Positions 9,023 through 19,155 are shown, counted from the stretch's first letter. The stretch is DNA of 64,000 nt from Desulfobacteraceae bacterium (GCA_003599885.1 QZKW01000075.1:1-64000); one strand, 5' to 3'. The notes: generated from the sequence alone by a model not told the origin. Translations and numbers: made by a program.

Positions 9023-9706
9023 TTATCCCTTAATCATCTTTTCAGCGTCTGATTTTCGAATGTAGCAGGGGGTCATGGCGCTTGCATCATCTGTGTCACC
9101 GCTTTTGAAACGGTGCATCGCTATGGCCGCGACCACCGACGCCCGGATCTGGTGGTGGGTCGAATCGGCAAAAAAAGCCTGGCCGCCCATGATGTCCATA
9201 ATTCGATCCCTATAGGCCACCGCGCCGTCACCCACGAAAATGCACGGTTCTTTAATATCCGAAACAGCCTTTTCAGGAGTTGTGACCTGGGGCGGCGTAT
9301 GAACGATTAAGCTGGAACTTCCCCCCCGGTAGCAGGCGGTATAAACTTCATGCCTTCTGGCATCCATCAACGGACAAATCAGTTGATGCGCATATGAAAA
9401 CGGGAATGCCAGGGCTTCCAATGAACTGACTCCCACCACCGGTTTATCGGCGCCAACAGCCAATCCTTTAACAGCACTCAGGCCGATTCTGAGCCCGGTA
9501 AAACTTCCAGGACCCGTTGTCAGGGCAAACCCATCCATATCCGTTATGGTAAACCGGCTGACAGCCAGCACATCATCGATCATTTGCATTAAAAACCTGG
9601 AATGGGTGTCCCGGTGATTGGCTGTAAATTCCGCCATTACGGAGTCATCTTCAAGCACCGCCACGCTGCATGTGCGGGACGCTGTATCCACCGCCAAGAT
9701 TCTCAT
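9023..9706 (-). CDS. tsaB: tRNA t6A biosynthesis protein TsaB
   Basis: 227 residues of the ASKHA fold, MRILAVDTASRTCSVAVLE at the start and TTGPGSFTGLRIGLSAVKGLA at about 67-87, the TsaB hallmark. TsaB binds TsaD and TsaE to make N6-threonylcarbamoyladenosine at position 37 of ANN-decoding tRNAs. Its Met codon overlaps the lon stop by 4 bases (ATGA), so translation is likely coupled to lon. Confidence 0.92.
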   Translation of the reverse strand: MRILAVDTASRTCSVAVLEDDSVMAEFTANHRDTHSRFLMQMIDDVLAVSRFTITDMDGFALTTGPGSFTGLRIGLSAVKGLAVGADKPVVGVSSLEALAFPFSYAHQLICPLMDARRHEVYTACYRGGSSSLIVHTPPQVTTPEKAVSDIKEPCIFVGDGAVAYRDRIMDIMGGQAFFADSTHHQIRASVVAAIAMHRFKSGDTDDASAMTPCYIRKSDAEKMIKG

Positions 9707-12159
9707 GGTTTGCCGGAACCGTCAGACGCGTTATTTTTTTTATTCTTTTTGCTTTTTGATGGTTTGACCGGTTCGGGTGTGATCAGAATCTCACCGATGG
9801 CAATGGCGATGACTTCATCGATGGTGGAAACCGGGCAGAATTTGAGTTTCCGTTTTACATTTTTAGGAAGTTCCGCCAGCTCGTTCCGGTTTTTTTCCGG
9901 TATGATGACCGTTTTGATCCCGGCCCGAAGCGCACCCAGAGATTTTTCACGTAGCCCGCCGATGGGGAGCACCCTCCCCCGCAAGGTGATTTCTCCTGTC
10001 ATGGCCACTTCTGTGTTGACCGGTTGGTTGGTCAGCGCTGAAATCAAGGCGGTTGCCATGGCAATACCGGCAGACGGACCGTCTTTGGGAATGGCCCCGG
10101 CCGGAACATGAATGTGGATGTCCCTGGTTTCAAAAAAATCTTTTTTTATGCCGAACAATTCCCGATGGGCACGTGCATAGGTTACCGCAGCCCGTGCGGA
10201 TTCCTGCATGATGTCACCAATTTGACCGGTGATGATCAGGTCTCCTTTGCCGTCAAGCAAGGTGGCTTCGATATACAACACCTCCCCTCCCACGGATGTC
10301 CAGGCAAGCCCGGTGGAGAGACCCACCTGGCTTTCTTCCTGATCCATTTCAGGCAGGAATTTAGGCGTTCCGAGAAACTGATGCAGGTTGTTCTTTGAAA
10401 TCAGAAAAGGGCCTTTTTCCTTTTCCGCGATCTTTCTTGCCAGTTTCCGGCAAATGGCCCCGAGTTCCCTTTCCAGATTCCGCAATCCCGACTCGCAGGT
10501 GTATTCTTCAATGATCTGCTGCATAGCCCCCTGGCTGATGGAGACATCTTTTTTCTTCAGTCCGTTTTCCTTGATTTGTCGGGGCAGTAAAAATGTTTCA
10601 GCGATAGCGGTTTTTTCTTCAAGGGTATAGCCTGACAAATGCAGCACTTCCATTCGGTCAAGCAGGGCCGAAGGAATCGTGTCAATGACATTGGCTGTCA
10701 GTATAAACATGACATTGGAAAGATCATAAGGCAAATTCAGATAATGATCGCTGAAATTTGCGTTCTGTTCAGGGTCCAGCGCCTCCAGAAGTGCGGATGA
10801 AGGGTCTCCCCGAAAATCAGATCCGATTTTATCAATTTCATCCATCATAAATACCGGGTTATTGCTGCCGCATTGTTTGAGGCCCTGGATAATACGCCCA
10901 GGCATCGCGCCGATATATGTTCTGCGGTGCCCGCGGATTTCCGCTTCATCACGGATGCCGCCTAGAGACACGCGAAAAAACTTCCGGTTCATTGCCTTGG
11001 CAATGGCCTGTCCCAGAGAGGTTTTCCCGACGCCGGGAGGCCCCGCAAAACAAAGGATCTGGCCTTTTTTATTGGGGTTTAATACCCGCACACTCAGGTA
11101 TTCAAGTATCCGGTCCTTGACTTTTTCCAGACCGTAATGGTGGCTGTCCAGTACGGTTTTTGCAGCCTTGATATCTATTTTATCCTTGGTGGATTTATTC
11201 CATGGCAGTTCAACGATCCAATCCAGATAGGTCCGGATGACAGAGGCTTCCGAAGAATCCGGATGCATCTGCTCCAGCCGCCGGAGTTGCTTGTCCGCTT
11301 CCTTGGAAATTTCAGGCGGCAGTTTGGCGCGCTTGAGGAGACTTTTATACTCTCCCACCTCTTCTATTTTATCATCAAATTCCCCGAGTTCTTTGTTGAT
11401 CGCCCGGACCTGCTCCCGCAAAAAATAGTCCCGCTGGCTTTTGGATATTTCATCCCGGACATTGGATTGAATTTTCGCCTGCATTACGGACAGCTCAACT
11501 TCACGGGTCAGGTAATCGTTGACTTTATGCAGACGTTCTACCGGGTCCGACAGTTCAAGCAAGCCCTGCGCTTCATCGATTTTCAGTTTTAAATTGGAAG
11601 ACACCAGATCCGCAAGTTTACCGGGATGTTCAATTTCTTCCAACAGAACACCGATTTCGCTGGAATATTCTCCACGAATTGTAAGAATTTTTTCACAATT
11701 TTCCCGAATGTTACGCATCAAAGCCTGATGTTCGAGTTCAAGTTTTTCAAACGGCTTGTCCTTGACCACTTCCACTTTGACGCTGTAATAATTTTTGTGG
11801 CTTGTGAACCGTTTGACCCGCCCTTTTTCAAGCCCCTGAACCAGCACTTTAAAATGCCCGTCCGGAAGTTTTAATATCCGTAAAATCCGGCAAATGGTGC
11901 CCACACGAAAAATATCATCCGGCTTGGGGTCTTCAATGGATGGATCCTTTTGGGTTGACAGGAACAGCAGCCGGTCGCCGCCCATGGCTTTATCCACCGC
12001 TTTGACCGACCGTTCACGACCGATAAACAAGGGAAGAACCATATCGGTAAATATTACAACATCCCTTACCGGCAATAGCGGCATGACTTCCGGAATGTCA
12101 ATTTTTCCATCCGTATCTTCTAAAAGGCTGACAAGATCGTCTTTATCCGTTTCTCCCAT
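9703..12159 (-). CDS. lon: ATP-dependent protease Lon (LonA)
   Basis: 818 residues. The LAN substrate-binding domain starts with PLLPVRDVVIFTDMVLPLF. A long coiled middle region, an AAA+ module with Walker A GPPGVGKTSLG and sensor segments, and a C-terminal protease domain follow. The catalytic Ser is in PKDGPSAGIAMA, with a Lys about 43 residues later in LREKSLGALRAG. It degrades misfolded and regulatory proteins in the cytoplasm. A 30-residue Lys/Pro/Ser-rich tail is unconserved. First gene of lon-tsaB. Confidence 0.96.
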   Translation of the reverse strand: MGETDKDDLVSLLEDTDGKIDIPEVMPLLPVRDVVIFTDMVLPLFIGRERSVKAVDKAMGGDRLLFLSTQKDPSIEDPKPDDIFRVGTICRILRILKLPDGHFKVLVQGLEKGRVKRFTSHKNYYSVKVEVVKDKPFEKLELEHQALMRNIRENCEKILTIRGEYSSEIGVLLEEIEHPGKLADLVSSNLKLKIDEAQGLLELSDPVERLHKVNDYLTREVELSVMQAKIQSNVRDEISKSQRDYFLREQVRAINKELGEFDDKIEEVGEYKSLLKRAKLPPEISKEADKQLRRLEQMHPDSSEASVIRTYLDWIVELPWNKSTKDKIDIKAAKTVLDSHHYGLEKVKDRILEYLSVRVLNPNKKGQILCFAGPPGVGKTSLGQAIAKAMNRKFFRVSLGGIRDEAEIRGHRRTYIGAMPGRIIQGLKQCGSNNPVFMMDEIDKIGSDFRGDPSSALLEALDPEQNANFSDHYLNLPYDLSNVMFILTANVIDTIPSALLDRMEVLHLSGYTLEEKTAIAETFLLPRQIKENGLKKKDVSISQGAMQQIIEEYTCESGLRNLERELGAICRKLARKIAEKEKGPFLISKNNLHQFLGTPKFLPEMDQEESQVGLSTGLAWTSVGGEVLYIEATLLDGKGDLIITGQIGDIMQESARAAVTYARAHRELFGIKKDFFETRDIHIHVPAGAIPKDGPSAGIAMATALISALTNQPVNTEVAMTGEITLRGRVLPIGGLREKSLGALRAGIKTVIIPEKNRNELAELPKNVKRKLKFCPVSTIDEVIAIAIGEILITPEPVKPSKSKKNKKNNASDGSGKP

Positions 12160-12444
12160 AACCCACCTGTTTTATAACTAAAATGTTAAGATATAGTGAA
12201 CATAACGCAAAACCGCAGAATTTCAATATATCTGTAAAAACCATACCATTTTTTAAAAAATAAACCAAATCTCTATTATCTTTATCGTTTAATATCAATT
12301 AATTTTTCATTATCCGACTTTGGGATTGATTTTAGCGCAACTGTTCCCTTATGATGCCTAATTGTCCGGATTACCGGTTCTTACAAAGACTTTTAGCGGC
12401 TTTTTACCGATCATTCCCGTAAACTCGATCACAAAGGCATCAAT
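12160..12444. other. Divergent intergenic region, lon / prepilin peptidase
   Basis: 285 bp, AT-rich, without a plausible gene. It must hold the promoters for lon (minus) and the prepilin peptidase (plus). I see no convincing heat-shock consensus or riboswitch. Confidence 0.4.
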
Positions 12445-13221
12445 ATGTCTAATTTACTTGTTTTGTTTATTATATTTTTTATGGGCGCCTGCATCGGCAG
12501 TTTTTTGAATGTTTGTATCTGGCGGTTGCCAAGATCCCAATCCATTGTCAGCCCGGGCTCCATGTGTCCGAAATGCGACACCCCCATCCGGTTTTATGAC
12601 AACATCCCGATCATCAGCTATGCCTTCCTGCTTGGAAAATGCCGGAAATGCGCGGCCCCCATATCCATCCGTTACCCGCTGGTGGAGTTGCTGACCGGAC
12701 TCCTGGCTGTCGCAACAGCCCATCGATACGGCATCACCCTTGATTTTCTCATATATTTCATTTTTATCAGCGCCCTGGTGACCGTTACATTTATCGACCT
12801 CGACCTTCAGATTATCCCGGATATCATTTCCCTCCCCGGCATCCCTCTGGGGCTGGCAGCCTCGCTCGTTTTGACGACAGTCACGTTTAAGGACGCACTT
12901 ATCGGGGTGCTCCTTGGCGGCGGCAGTCTCTTTTTGGTCGCCTGGGGATATCACCGCATCACCGGCAAAGAAGGCATGGGCGGCGGCGACATCAAACTGC
13001 TTGGCATGATCGGCGCCTTTATCGGATGGCAGGGGGTATGTTTCACCATATTTATCGCCTCCGCCACGGGTTCGGTGATTGGTTCCGTTCTCATGCTGTT
13101 TGCCCGGAAAGACCTGAAATTCGCTGTCGCATTTGGTCCGTTTCTGGCTCTGGGCGCTGTCGCCTATTTATTTGTGGGCCCGGAGCTCATCGACTGGTAT
13201 TATAACGCTGCCTTTCGATAG
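12445..13221 (+). CDS. pilD: Type IV prepilin peptidase / N-methyltransferase (A24A)
   Basis: 258 residues, multi-pass membrane protein. The N-terminal cytoplasmic loop has two CxxC pairs (CPKCDTPIRFYDNIPIISY and GKCRKCAAPIS), typical of the bifunctional form that also methylates the new N-terminus. The aspartyl protease motifs are in TFIDLDLQIIPD and GGGDIKLLGMIGA (GxGDxK-type). It processes prepilin-like proteins of type IV pili or type II secretion. No pilin gene is in the window, so pilD and gspO are both possible names. Confidence 0.92.
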   Translation: MSNLLVLFIIFFMGACIGSFLNVCIWRLPRSQSIVSPGSMCPKCDTPIRFYDNIPIISYAFLLGKCRKCAAPISIRYPLVELLTGLLAVATAHRYGITLDFLIYFIFISALVTVTFIDLDLQIIPDIISLPGIPLGLAASLVLTTVTFKDALIGVLLGGGSLFLVAWGYHRITGKEGMGGGDIKLLGMIGAFIGWQGVCFTIFIASATGSVIGSVLMLFARKDLKFAVAFGPFLALGAVAYLFVGPELIDWYYNAAFR

Positions 13222-13228
13222 AAATCCT

Positions 13229-14521
13229 ATGCTCACACTTTCCTCTGTTCCGGCCTTAATCCGGGTGGGGCTGGTGTTTATCGCCATTCTCATCGTCATT
13301 CGAAAAAATGGCTCTCTAGGCGTTTCATTTATTACTGGCGCACTTTTGCTGAGCCTGTTTTTCGGTCTTGGCCCGTTGTCAACCCTCACGTCTGCCTGCG
13401 GGGCCATTCTGCATCCCAAAACATGGACCCTTGCCATCATCATCTCTCTGATACTGATTCTCAGCACCAGCATGGAAATCAGCGGGCGGATGCAAAAAAT
13501 GCTGCTTCGATTTCAGGGCCTGGTTGCAAGCCCCCGCCTGAACCTGATCATCTTTCCGGCCCTGATCGGTCTGTTGCCGATGCCTGGGGGAACTTTGTTT
13601 TCTGCGCCCATGGTGAAGGAGATTAGCGGCAAATATCATATCAGTCCCGACCGATTGAGCTTTATCAATTTCTGGTTCAGGCATATATGGGAATACTGGT
13701 GGCCCCTGTATCCTGGTGTACTGTTGCTGACTGCCCTGGCGAATATCCATACGGCTGCATTCATCGCCTGGATGCTGCCGATGACCGTTTTTGCCCTGGT
13801 CTTTGGTTGTTTCACATTAAACCATGCCGGAATCCATTCCGCAGACAACACCCTGCTCAATCAACCTAAAAAATATTATCCTTTTATAATAGAACTGACA
13901 CCTATTCTGATTGTTGTTTTTTTTGGAGTGGGAGCCGGCAGTTTAATCGATATCTGGCTGCCGGGCCTTCCTGTAGGCAAGGAAACCGGATTGATCCTTT
14001 CCTTGATGTGCGCCATCCTCTGGGTCTGGCGGGACACTTCCATGTCAGCCGGGCAGATCAAACGCATTTTGGCCAATCGTCAATTGGTCAAGATGATGTT
14101 TCTGATTGTTTCCATTTTTATTTTCAAAGGAATTCTTGAAGACAGCCAGGCTGTTGGCGCGGTCGCAAAAGAATTACTGGTGTTCAATATCCCGATTTTT
14201 CTGATTGCTTTGATGCTCCCCCTTCTGGTCGGAATCATTACCGGGATAACGGTTGCTGTTGTCGGGACGGCCTTCCCCATCATTATTCCGCTCATTCATT
14301 CAACCGGTCAGAGTCACCTGATGATACCGTACATGATGATCTCTTTAACCTGTGGGTTCATCGGGGTATTGCTGTCTCCGCTTCACCTGTGCTTTATTTT
14401 ATCAAATGAGTTTTTTCATGCGGATATGAAAAAAATGTACCAGCATCTGTTTTTCCCGTGTTTGGGGATGGTCGGCGCTGGCGTGTGCTATTTTTATCTG
14501 CTGACATACTGGTTTGTATAA
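13229..14521 (+). CDS. DUF401 family membrane permease-like protein
   Basis: 430 residues from the ATG at 13229. The open frame runs back into the prepilin peptidase, but this start is the first outside it. About ten or more hydrophobic helices. The segment FPALIGLLPMPGGTLFSAPM at about residue 105 is characteristic of DUF401, a family related to ion- or anion-transporter folds with unknown substrate. IPLIHSTGQSHLMIPYMM near the end resembles the second half of the repeat. Follows pilD by 7 bp. The pair may simply share a transcript. Confidence 0.8.
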   Translation: MLTLSSVPALIRVGLVFIAILIVIRKNGSLGVSFITGALLLSLFFGLGPLSTLTSACGAILHPKTWTLAIIISLILILSTSMEISGRMQKMLLRFQGLVASPRLNLIIFPALIGLLPMPGGTLFSAPMVKEISGKYHISPDRLSFINFWFRHIWEYWWPLYPGVLLLTALANIHTAAFIAWMLPMTVFALVFGCFTLNHAGIHSADNTLLNQPKKYYPFIIELTPILIVVFFGVGAGSLIDIWLPGLPVGKETGLILSLMCAILWVWRDTSMSAGQIKRILANRQLVKMMFLIVSIFIFKGILEDSQAVGAVAKELLVFNIPIFLIALMLPLLVGIITGITVAVVGTAFPIIIPLIHSTGQSHLMIPYMMISLTCGFIGVLLSPLHLCFILSNEFFHADMKKMYQHLFFPCLGMVGAGVCYFYLLTYWFV

Positions 14522-14559
14522 AAAATCAAAAAGGCAACATCCGAAATGGATGTTGCCTT
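14521..14559 (-). terminator. Rho-independent terminator of the HesB selenoprotein gene
   Basis: AAGGCAACATCC at 14531-14542 pairs perfectly with GGATGTTGCCTT at 14548-14559 around a 5-nt loop. On the minus strand the stem is followed by TTTGATTTTT. It lies 28 bp after the minus-strand gene's stop. Confidence 0.85.
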
Positions 14560-14587
14560 AAAAAAGCATGATTTCAGGTAAAGGCGA

Positions 14588-14914
14588 TTATCCGCAGGTT
14601 CCTGTTCCGGTTGAAGATCCGCAACTGCCGCAGCCCCCGCCTTCCATTTTCAAGTTGGATGTGATTTGAAATCCGACCCCTTTAAAATCCACTTTCACGG
14701 GCTGCGCCTGTTTAAGCAGATCTTTATTGGCAATAAATTTAAATCCGCTGAATTCGAAAACCTCGTCCAAATCATTTGGTTCATCCAGAACCAATGCTAA
14801 AGATGGGCCGCCTCACCCGCTCTGGTTAAGGAAAAGCCGGATGGGCTTGACCTCTTTCTTGTCTTTAAAAAACTCCGCAATCTGCTGTTGCGCCATTTCC
14901 GTGACATCTAACAT
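14588..14914 (-). CDS. HesB/IscA-like selenoprotein (UGA = selenocysteine at codon 34)
   Basis: 108 residues from ATG at 14914, which follows GGAGG. Codon 34 (14815-14813) is TGA. On both sides the same frame encodes one HesB/IscA-like domain: KPIRLFLNQSG, then TGA, then GGPSLALVLDEPND. The A-type iron-sulfur carrier family has a cysteine at exactly this place (GGCGGPS-type). A stable hairpin 18 nt after the UGA fits a bacterial SECIS. HesB-like selenoproteins are known from Desulfobacterota and clostridia. The C-terminus has a Gly/Cys-rich tail (GGGCGSCGSS, then TGTCG). It probably binds Fe-S clusters or metals. Translation from the ATG at 14794 alone would lose the Sec half and the family start. 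SelA/B/C/D are not in the window. Confidence 0.92.
14776..14794 (-). promoter_or_regulatory. Bacterial SECIS hairpin within the HesB selenoprotein mRNA
   Basis: In the mRNA, UUGGUUC pairs with GAACCAA (7 bp) around the 5-nt loop UGGAU. It starts 18 nt after the UGA, so the loop is about 25 nt away. Bacterial SECIS elements have the loop roughly 16-37 nt from UGA and a G in the first two loop bases; both hold here. Confidence 0.82.
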
Positions 14915-14980
14915 GTGGTTGCCTCCAAAATATAAAAATTAAAATAATGACTCATCTAAACCATTAAAATTTGAAAAAAA

Positions 14981-15559
14981 TTAATCATCACGCGATAGCT
15001 TGTCAACACAATTCTTTTTCGTTGATGTCGCGTTTTCTGAAATGGATTCAAGACAGGACTGATATAATAGTAAATCGGGCAAAGAAAAAAGAACAAACCA
15101 TACCGTTAGGCCCTGCCCCTGATCTTTCAGAAACGCCGCTGTTGTGTCCACTGCGATTTCACAGGCTTCTTTCATGGGATATCCATACACCCCGCAACTG
15201 ATGGCCGGAAAGGCGATGGACTCAAGGCTGTATTGTTTTGCAAGCACCAGACTGTTGCGGTAGCACGCGGCCAGCAATTCAGCATCCCTTGGGCTCCCGC
15301 TGTATACCGGCCCCACCGTGTGAATCACATGCAGAGCTGGCAGGTTATAGCCTTTGGTGATTTTGGCTTCCCCGATCCGGCATCCGCCCAGAGTCCGGCA
15401 TTCTTCCAGTAAACCGGGGCCGGCTGCCCGATGAATGGCCCCGTCCACGCCTCCGCCCCCCAGCAGAGATGAATTGGCGGCATTGACAATCGCATCCACT
15501 TCTATCTTTGTGATATCTGCCTGGATGACTTTCATTGACGTCACAACCGAACGGTCCAT
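14981..15559 (-). CDS. Macro-domain protein (O-acetyl-ADP-ribose deacetylase-like)
   Basis: 192 residues. [30 protein letters not shown] is the macro-domain ADP-ribose-binding core, with the catalytic Asn/Asp area. The [14 protein letters not shown] loop binds the distal ribose and phosphates. Relatives remove acetyl-ADP-ribose or mono-ADP-ribose from proteins. The last 25 residues are not conserved and run to a stop near the selenoprotein promoter. Start at 15559 has a GGGGGAG ribosome site, and an internal Met at 15535 is possible. Confidence 0.9.
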   Translation of the reverse strand: MDRSVVTSMKVIQADITKIEVDAIVNAANSSLLGGGGVDGAIHRAAGPGLLEECRTLGGCRIGEAKITKGYNLPALHVIHTVGPVYSGSPRDAELLAACYRNSLVLAKQYSLESIAFPAISCGVYGYPMKEACEIAVDTTAAFLKDQGQGLTVWFVLFSLPDLLLYQSCLESISENATSTKKNCVDKLSRDD

Positions 15560-15672
15560 TTCTCCCCCAATTTTTTAAAGCCTTGAACTCCCCTTGACTT
15601 GACGGTTTCCTTCTGGTATCTCCCGGCTCACAATTTAAATTTAACATTAGCATACGAAAGGAAAATAAAACC

Positions 15673-16092
15673 ATGGAAAGAACCCTGTCCATCATTAAAC
15701 CCGACGGCGTCAGCCGCGGATTGATCGGTGAAGTCATTAAACGCTTTGAGGCCAACGGCATCAAAATCATCGCCATGAAAATGGTTCATCTGACCTTAAA
15801 AGACGCTCAGGCTTTTTATGCGGTCCATAAAGAACGCCCGTTTTTTAACAGCCTGACCGATTTCATGATTTCAGGCCCGATTGTCCCGATGATCCTTGAA
15901 GGCGAAAATGTAATTGAAAAAAACAGAACGTTGATGGGCGCGACCAATTTCAAAGAAGCAGCAGAAGGCACGATTCGACGGGACTTCGCCACTGATATTG
16001 AAAAAAATATCGTCCACGGATCGGATTCCCCTGAAACCGCAGCCGCTGAAATGGCGTTTTTCTTCAACCATTTCGAGATCAACCAGAGATAA
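15673..16092 (+). CDS. ndk: Nucleoside diphosphate kinase
   Basis: 139 residues, [21 protein letters not shown], the standard start. The phosphorylated histidine is in [15 protein letters not shown], and [19 protein letters not shown] is the nucleotide-binding segment. It transfers the gamma-phosphate between NTPs and NDPs in the cytoplasm. AAAGGAA lies ahead of ATG. Convergent with lepA across a hairpin. Confidence 0.95.
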   Translation: MERTLSIIKPDGVSRGLIGEVIKRFEANGIKIIAMKMVHLTLKDAQAFYAVHKERPFFNSLTDFMISGPIVPMILEGENVIEKNRTLMGATNFKEAAEGTIRRDFATDIEKNIVHGSDSPETAAAEMAFFFNHFEINQR

Positions 16093-16111
16093 GAGTTGAT
16101 TATGAATTGAT

Positions 16112-16170
16112 AATTACGAGTTACGAATGAAGATTGCCCCGTTCTTCCCATTCATTCGTAATTCGTAATT
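16112..16170. terminator. Large hairpin between convergent ndk and lepA
   Basis: An 18-nt arm at 16112-16129 (AATTACGAGTTACGAATG) pairs with 16153-16170, with one G-U-type difference, around a 23-nt loop. It may act as a bidirectional terminator. The arms are built of the unit AATTACGAATG, which recurs once more immediately before nagZ at 32306-32319. Confidence 0.6.
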
Positions 16171-16184
16171 TATTTTGATTTCAA

Positions 16185-17978
16185 TCAGTCCTTGCTTTTC
16201 AGCACTGCCAGAAACGCTGACTGCGGGATCTCGACCTCTCCCACCATCTTCATCCGTTTTTTGCCTTTTTTCTGTTTTTCCAGAAGTTTTCGCTTTCTTG
16301 AAATATCACCGCCATAACATTTGGCGGTGACGTCCTTCCGGAACGGGGTGATGGTTTTGCGGGCGATAATCTGGCCGCCAATGGCCCCCTGAATGGCAAT
16401 CTTGAACATCTGGCGGGGTATTTCCTCCCGCAGTTTTTCCGTGGCGAATTTTGCCCGCTCCACCGCTTTGTCCCGATGCACGAGTTGCGACAAGGCATCC
16501 ACCCGCTCGCCGTTGACCAGAATATCCACCCGGACCAGACTGGAATCCCGATAATCCAGCATTTCATAATCAAACGACCCATAGCCCTGAGTGATGGATT
16601 TGAGTTTGTCGTAAAAGTCATACACCACTTCAGCCAGCGGCAATTCGAATATCATTTCCATGCGGTGGCTTGAAAAATATTGATAATCCGTATTAATGCC
16701 GCGGCGTTCGAGAGCAAGGTTCATAACCGGACCCATATAGCGGTCCGGTATGATAATGGATGCCTTGATAAAGGGTTCCCGGGAGCGGGAGATTTTCGTT
16801 GGGTCCGGATACAGGGCCGGATTGTCGATCATGACCGTAGTGCCGTCGTTCATGACCAGTTCATATTCTACGGATGGGGCCGTAATGATAAGCGACAGGT
16901 CATATTCCCGTTCCAGACGCTCCTGGATGATTTCAAGATGCAGAAGCCCCAGAAAACCGCACCGGAAACCGAATCCAAGAGCAGCGGATGAATCTTTCTG
17001 AAACACCAGAGAGGCGTCGTTGAGCTTCAGCTTTTCAATGGCCTCGGCCAATTCCGGGTAATCATCTGTTGAAACCGGGTAAATGGACGAGAAAACCACC
17101 GGCTGGCTTTCCTTGAATCCCGGCAAAGGCTTTTCGCAGGGATTTTTTCTTAAGGTAATGGTGTCCCCGCATTTGGTGTCGCTGACGGTCTTAATCCCGG
17201 CGATCACATACCCCACCATCCCCGCGCTGATTTCGGGTTTCGGGACCCGGTGAATCTGAAAAATTCCCAGTTCCTCCACCTGATATTTTGCGTTGTTGTA
17301 CATCAGGAGAATTTCATCGCCGACTTTGAGCGTTCCCTGAACCACCCGCACATGAATGATAGTGCCCCGGTAGGGGTCATAATGGGAATCAAAAATCAGT
17401 GCCGCCAGAGGCGCATCCGGATCGCCGGTGGGCGCCGGGAGGTGATTGACGACCGCCTCAAGAATATCGCTGATACCGATTCCCTCTTTTGCGGAACACA
17501 GAATAGCGGTTTCAGGGTCAAGCCCAAGGTCTTCTTCAATCTGTTCCCGAACCATATCGATTTCAGCCGAAGGCAGATCGATTTTGTTGATAATCGGTAT
17601 GATTTCAAGATTGTGGTCAACCGCCATGTATAAATTGGCAATGGTCTGGGCTTCGACTCCCTGACTGGCATCGACAAGCAGCAAGGCCCCTTCGCAGGAG
17701 GCAAGGGCTCTGGAGACCTCATAGCTAAAATCTACATGGCCGGGGGTGTCTATGAGGTTTAAAGAATATAGCCGGCCATCTTTGGCCTTATAAGGCAGGC
17801 AAACGGTTTGACTTTTGATGGTGATGCCCCGTTCGCGTTCAATATCCATGTTGTCAAGGATCTGATTTTTAAAATCACGGGCAGAGACCAGGTTGGTTGT
17901 TTGGATCAGCCGGTCCGACAAGGTGGATTTGCCGTGGTCGATATGTGCGATGATACTGAAATTCCGTATATTTTTCAT
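16185..17978 (-). CDS. lepA: Elongation factor 4 (LepA) GTPase
   Basis: 597 residues, full length. G-domain motifs are AHIDHGKST, the [12 protein letters not shown] switch, and [11 protein letters not shown]. The domain order and the C-terminal segment [38 protein letters not shown] are those of LepA, not EF-G. It acts on ribosomes in back-translocation or initiation-related roles. Single gene, convergent with ndk. Confidence 0.96.
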   Translation of the reverse strand: MKNIRNFSIIAHIDHGKSTLSDRLIQTTNLVSARDFKNQILDNMDIERERGITIKSQTVCLPYKAKDGRLYSLNLIDTPGHVDFSYEVSRALASCEGALLLVDASQGVEAQTIANLYMAVDHNLEIIPIINKIDLPSAEIDMVREQIEEDLGLDPETAILCSAKEGIGISDILEAVVNHLPAPTGDPDAPLAALIFDSHYDPYRGTIIHVRVVQGTLKVGDEILLMYNNAKYQVEELGIFQIHRVPKPEISAGMVGYVIAGIKTVSDTKCGDTITLRKNPCEKPLPGFKESQPVVFSSIYPVSTDDYPELAEAIEKLKLNDASLVFQKDSSAALGFGFRCGFLGLLHLEIIQERLEREYDLSLIITAPSVEYELVMNDGTTVMIDNPALYPDPTKISRSREPFIKASIIIPDRYMGPVMNLALERRGINTDYQYFSSHRMEMIFELPLAEVVYDFYDKLKSITQGYGSFDYEMLDYRDSSLVRVDILVNGERVDALSQLVHRDKAVERAKFATEKLREEIPRQMFKIAIQGAIGGQIIARKTITPFRKDVTAKCYGGDISRKRKLLEKQKKGKKRMKMVGEVEIPQSAFLAVLKSKD

Positions 17979-18052
17979 GGATGTACTGAACTTTCAAATA
18001 TGATTAATGGAAAACGACTTTTTAATAAAACACTGGCCAGTATAAAAGAAAT

Positions 18053-18083
18053 TTGACATAATTAAAATAGTTATGCTACAAAT
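18053..18083 (+). promoter_or_regulatory. Possible sigma-70 promoter for the GGDEF regulator
   Basis: TTGACA at 18053-18058, 18-nt spacer, then TACAAAT at 18077-18083. It would give a leader of about 170 nt to the ATG at 18259. The rest of 18000-18258 holds nothing else that I recognise. Confidence 0.35.
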
Positions 18084-18258
18084 AGTGAAAATTTAAAATA
18101 ACCTGATTTTTTACCAAGCCTTTTACAACATGTCAATAACAGTCATGTGATTTCAATGATTCAGAAAATCAACCGTATCCACCGGCAATGAGCTCCATCC
18201 AGGCTTGGATTTGTGAAGCTGTCAATTGACAAACCCTCTAAATGACACCACGGATCAT

Positions 18259-19155
18259 ATGACTGCCAGCATTTTAATCGTCGATGATGATTCCGCCGTC
18301 AGAGATTCCATTAAGGAGTTTCTGTCTATCATAGGTTATACGACATATTCGGCAGAAAGCGCAGAAGCCGCTCTGGCATTTCTTAAAAACCGTTCCGTTG
18401 ATGTGATTATTACCGATATCATCATGGACGGCATGGACGGGCTTGAAATGACCCGGGTGATTAAAGAAAGTTATGATACCGATATTATAGTTATTACCGG
18501 CTTTACAGGCAATTATTCCTATGAAGAGGCCATCAAAAAGGGAGCGGACGATTTTATTTTCAAACCCGTTAGATTCGAAGAACTCCTTCTGCGCTTAAAA
18601 CGGGTACTCCGTGAAAGAACCCTTTCTCATGACCGGATGCAAATGCTCGAAAAGCTCCAGGAACTCGCCATTACGGATGACTTAACCCGGCTCTTTAACT
18701 CCCGGCATTTTTATAGCCAGTTGGAAAATGAGATTCACCGGTATAACCGCTATCAGCGCCCTCTCTCCCTCTTGATGATCGACGTGGATTTTTTTAAAGA
18801 ATTAAACGACACCTGCGGTCATCAGGCCGGCGACCAGATTTTAAATAAAATTGCGCAACTCATCGTTTCCTGTCTGAGAACTGAGGATACAGCCTATCGT
18901 TATGGCGGAGAGGAGTTTACGGTGATATTGCCTGAAACCACCTGTGATGCGGCGCTATCGGTCGCCGAACGCATCAATCAGGTGGTCCATGATGAGGTGT
19001 TTGCCGCAGCCTCTTACCGAAAGCTGTCTGTCAGTATTGGGGTGACACAATTTTCACCCGGTGAAACCATCAGCGAATTTATCCGGCGCGCTGACAGGGC
19101 CATGTACATGGCAAAGGAAGCAGGCCGGAACCGGACAGAGTTGCTGCTGCCTTAG
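18259..19155 (+). CDS. Response regulator with GGDEF (diguanylate cyclase) output
   Basis: 298 residues from the ATG at 18259. A TTG at 18226 is open too. The receiver domain (about 1-120) has DDD near the start, the phospho-acceptor Asp in VIITDIIMDGMDG, and Lys in IFKPVRF. The GGDEF domain (about 150-298) has GGEEF as its active site, so it should make c-di-GMP from GTP. RTED five residues before GGEEF is the inhibitory RxxD I-site for product feedback. No sensor kinase is adjacent. The target of the c-di-GMP is unknown; the HEAT/PilZ-like protein at 52.8-55.6 kb is one candidate. Confidence 0.9.
   Translation: MTASILIVDDDSAVRDSIKEFLSIIGYTTYSAESAEAALAFLKNRSVDVIITDIIMDGMDGLEMTRVIKESYDTDIIVITGFTGNYSYEEAIKKGADDFIFKPVRFEELLLRLKRVLRERTLSHDRMQMLEKLQELAITDDLTRLFNSRHFYSQLENEIHRYNRYQRPLSLLMIDVDFFKELNDTCGHQAGDQILNKIAQLIVSCLRTEDTAYRYGGEEFTVILPETTCDAALSVAERINQVVHDEVFAAASYRKLSVSIGVTQFSPGETISEFIRRADRAMYMAKEAGRNRTELLLP

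Noticed and set aside
14588-14794. 68-residue version of the HesB-like protein from the ATG at 14794
   Set aside because: It lacks the family N-terminal half and the Sec/Cys position, and has no ribosome site. The 108-residue Sec version is preferred.
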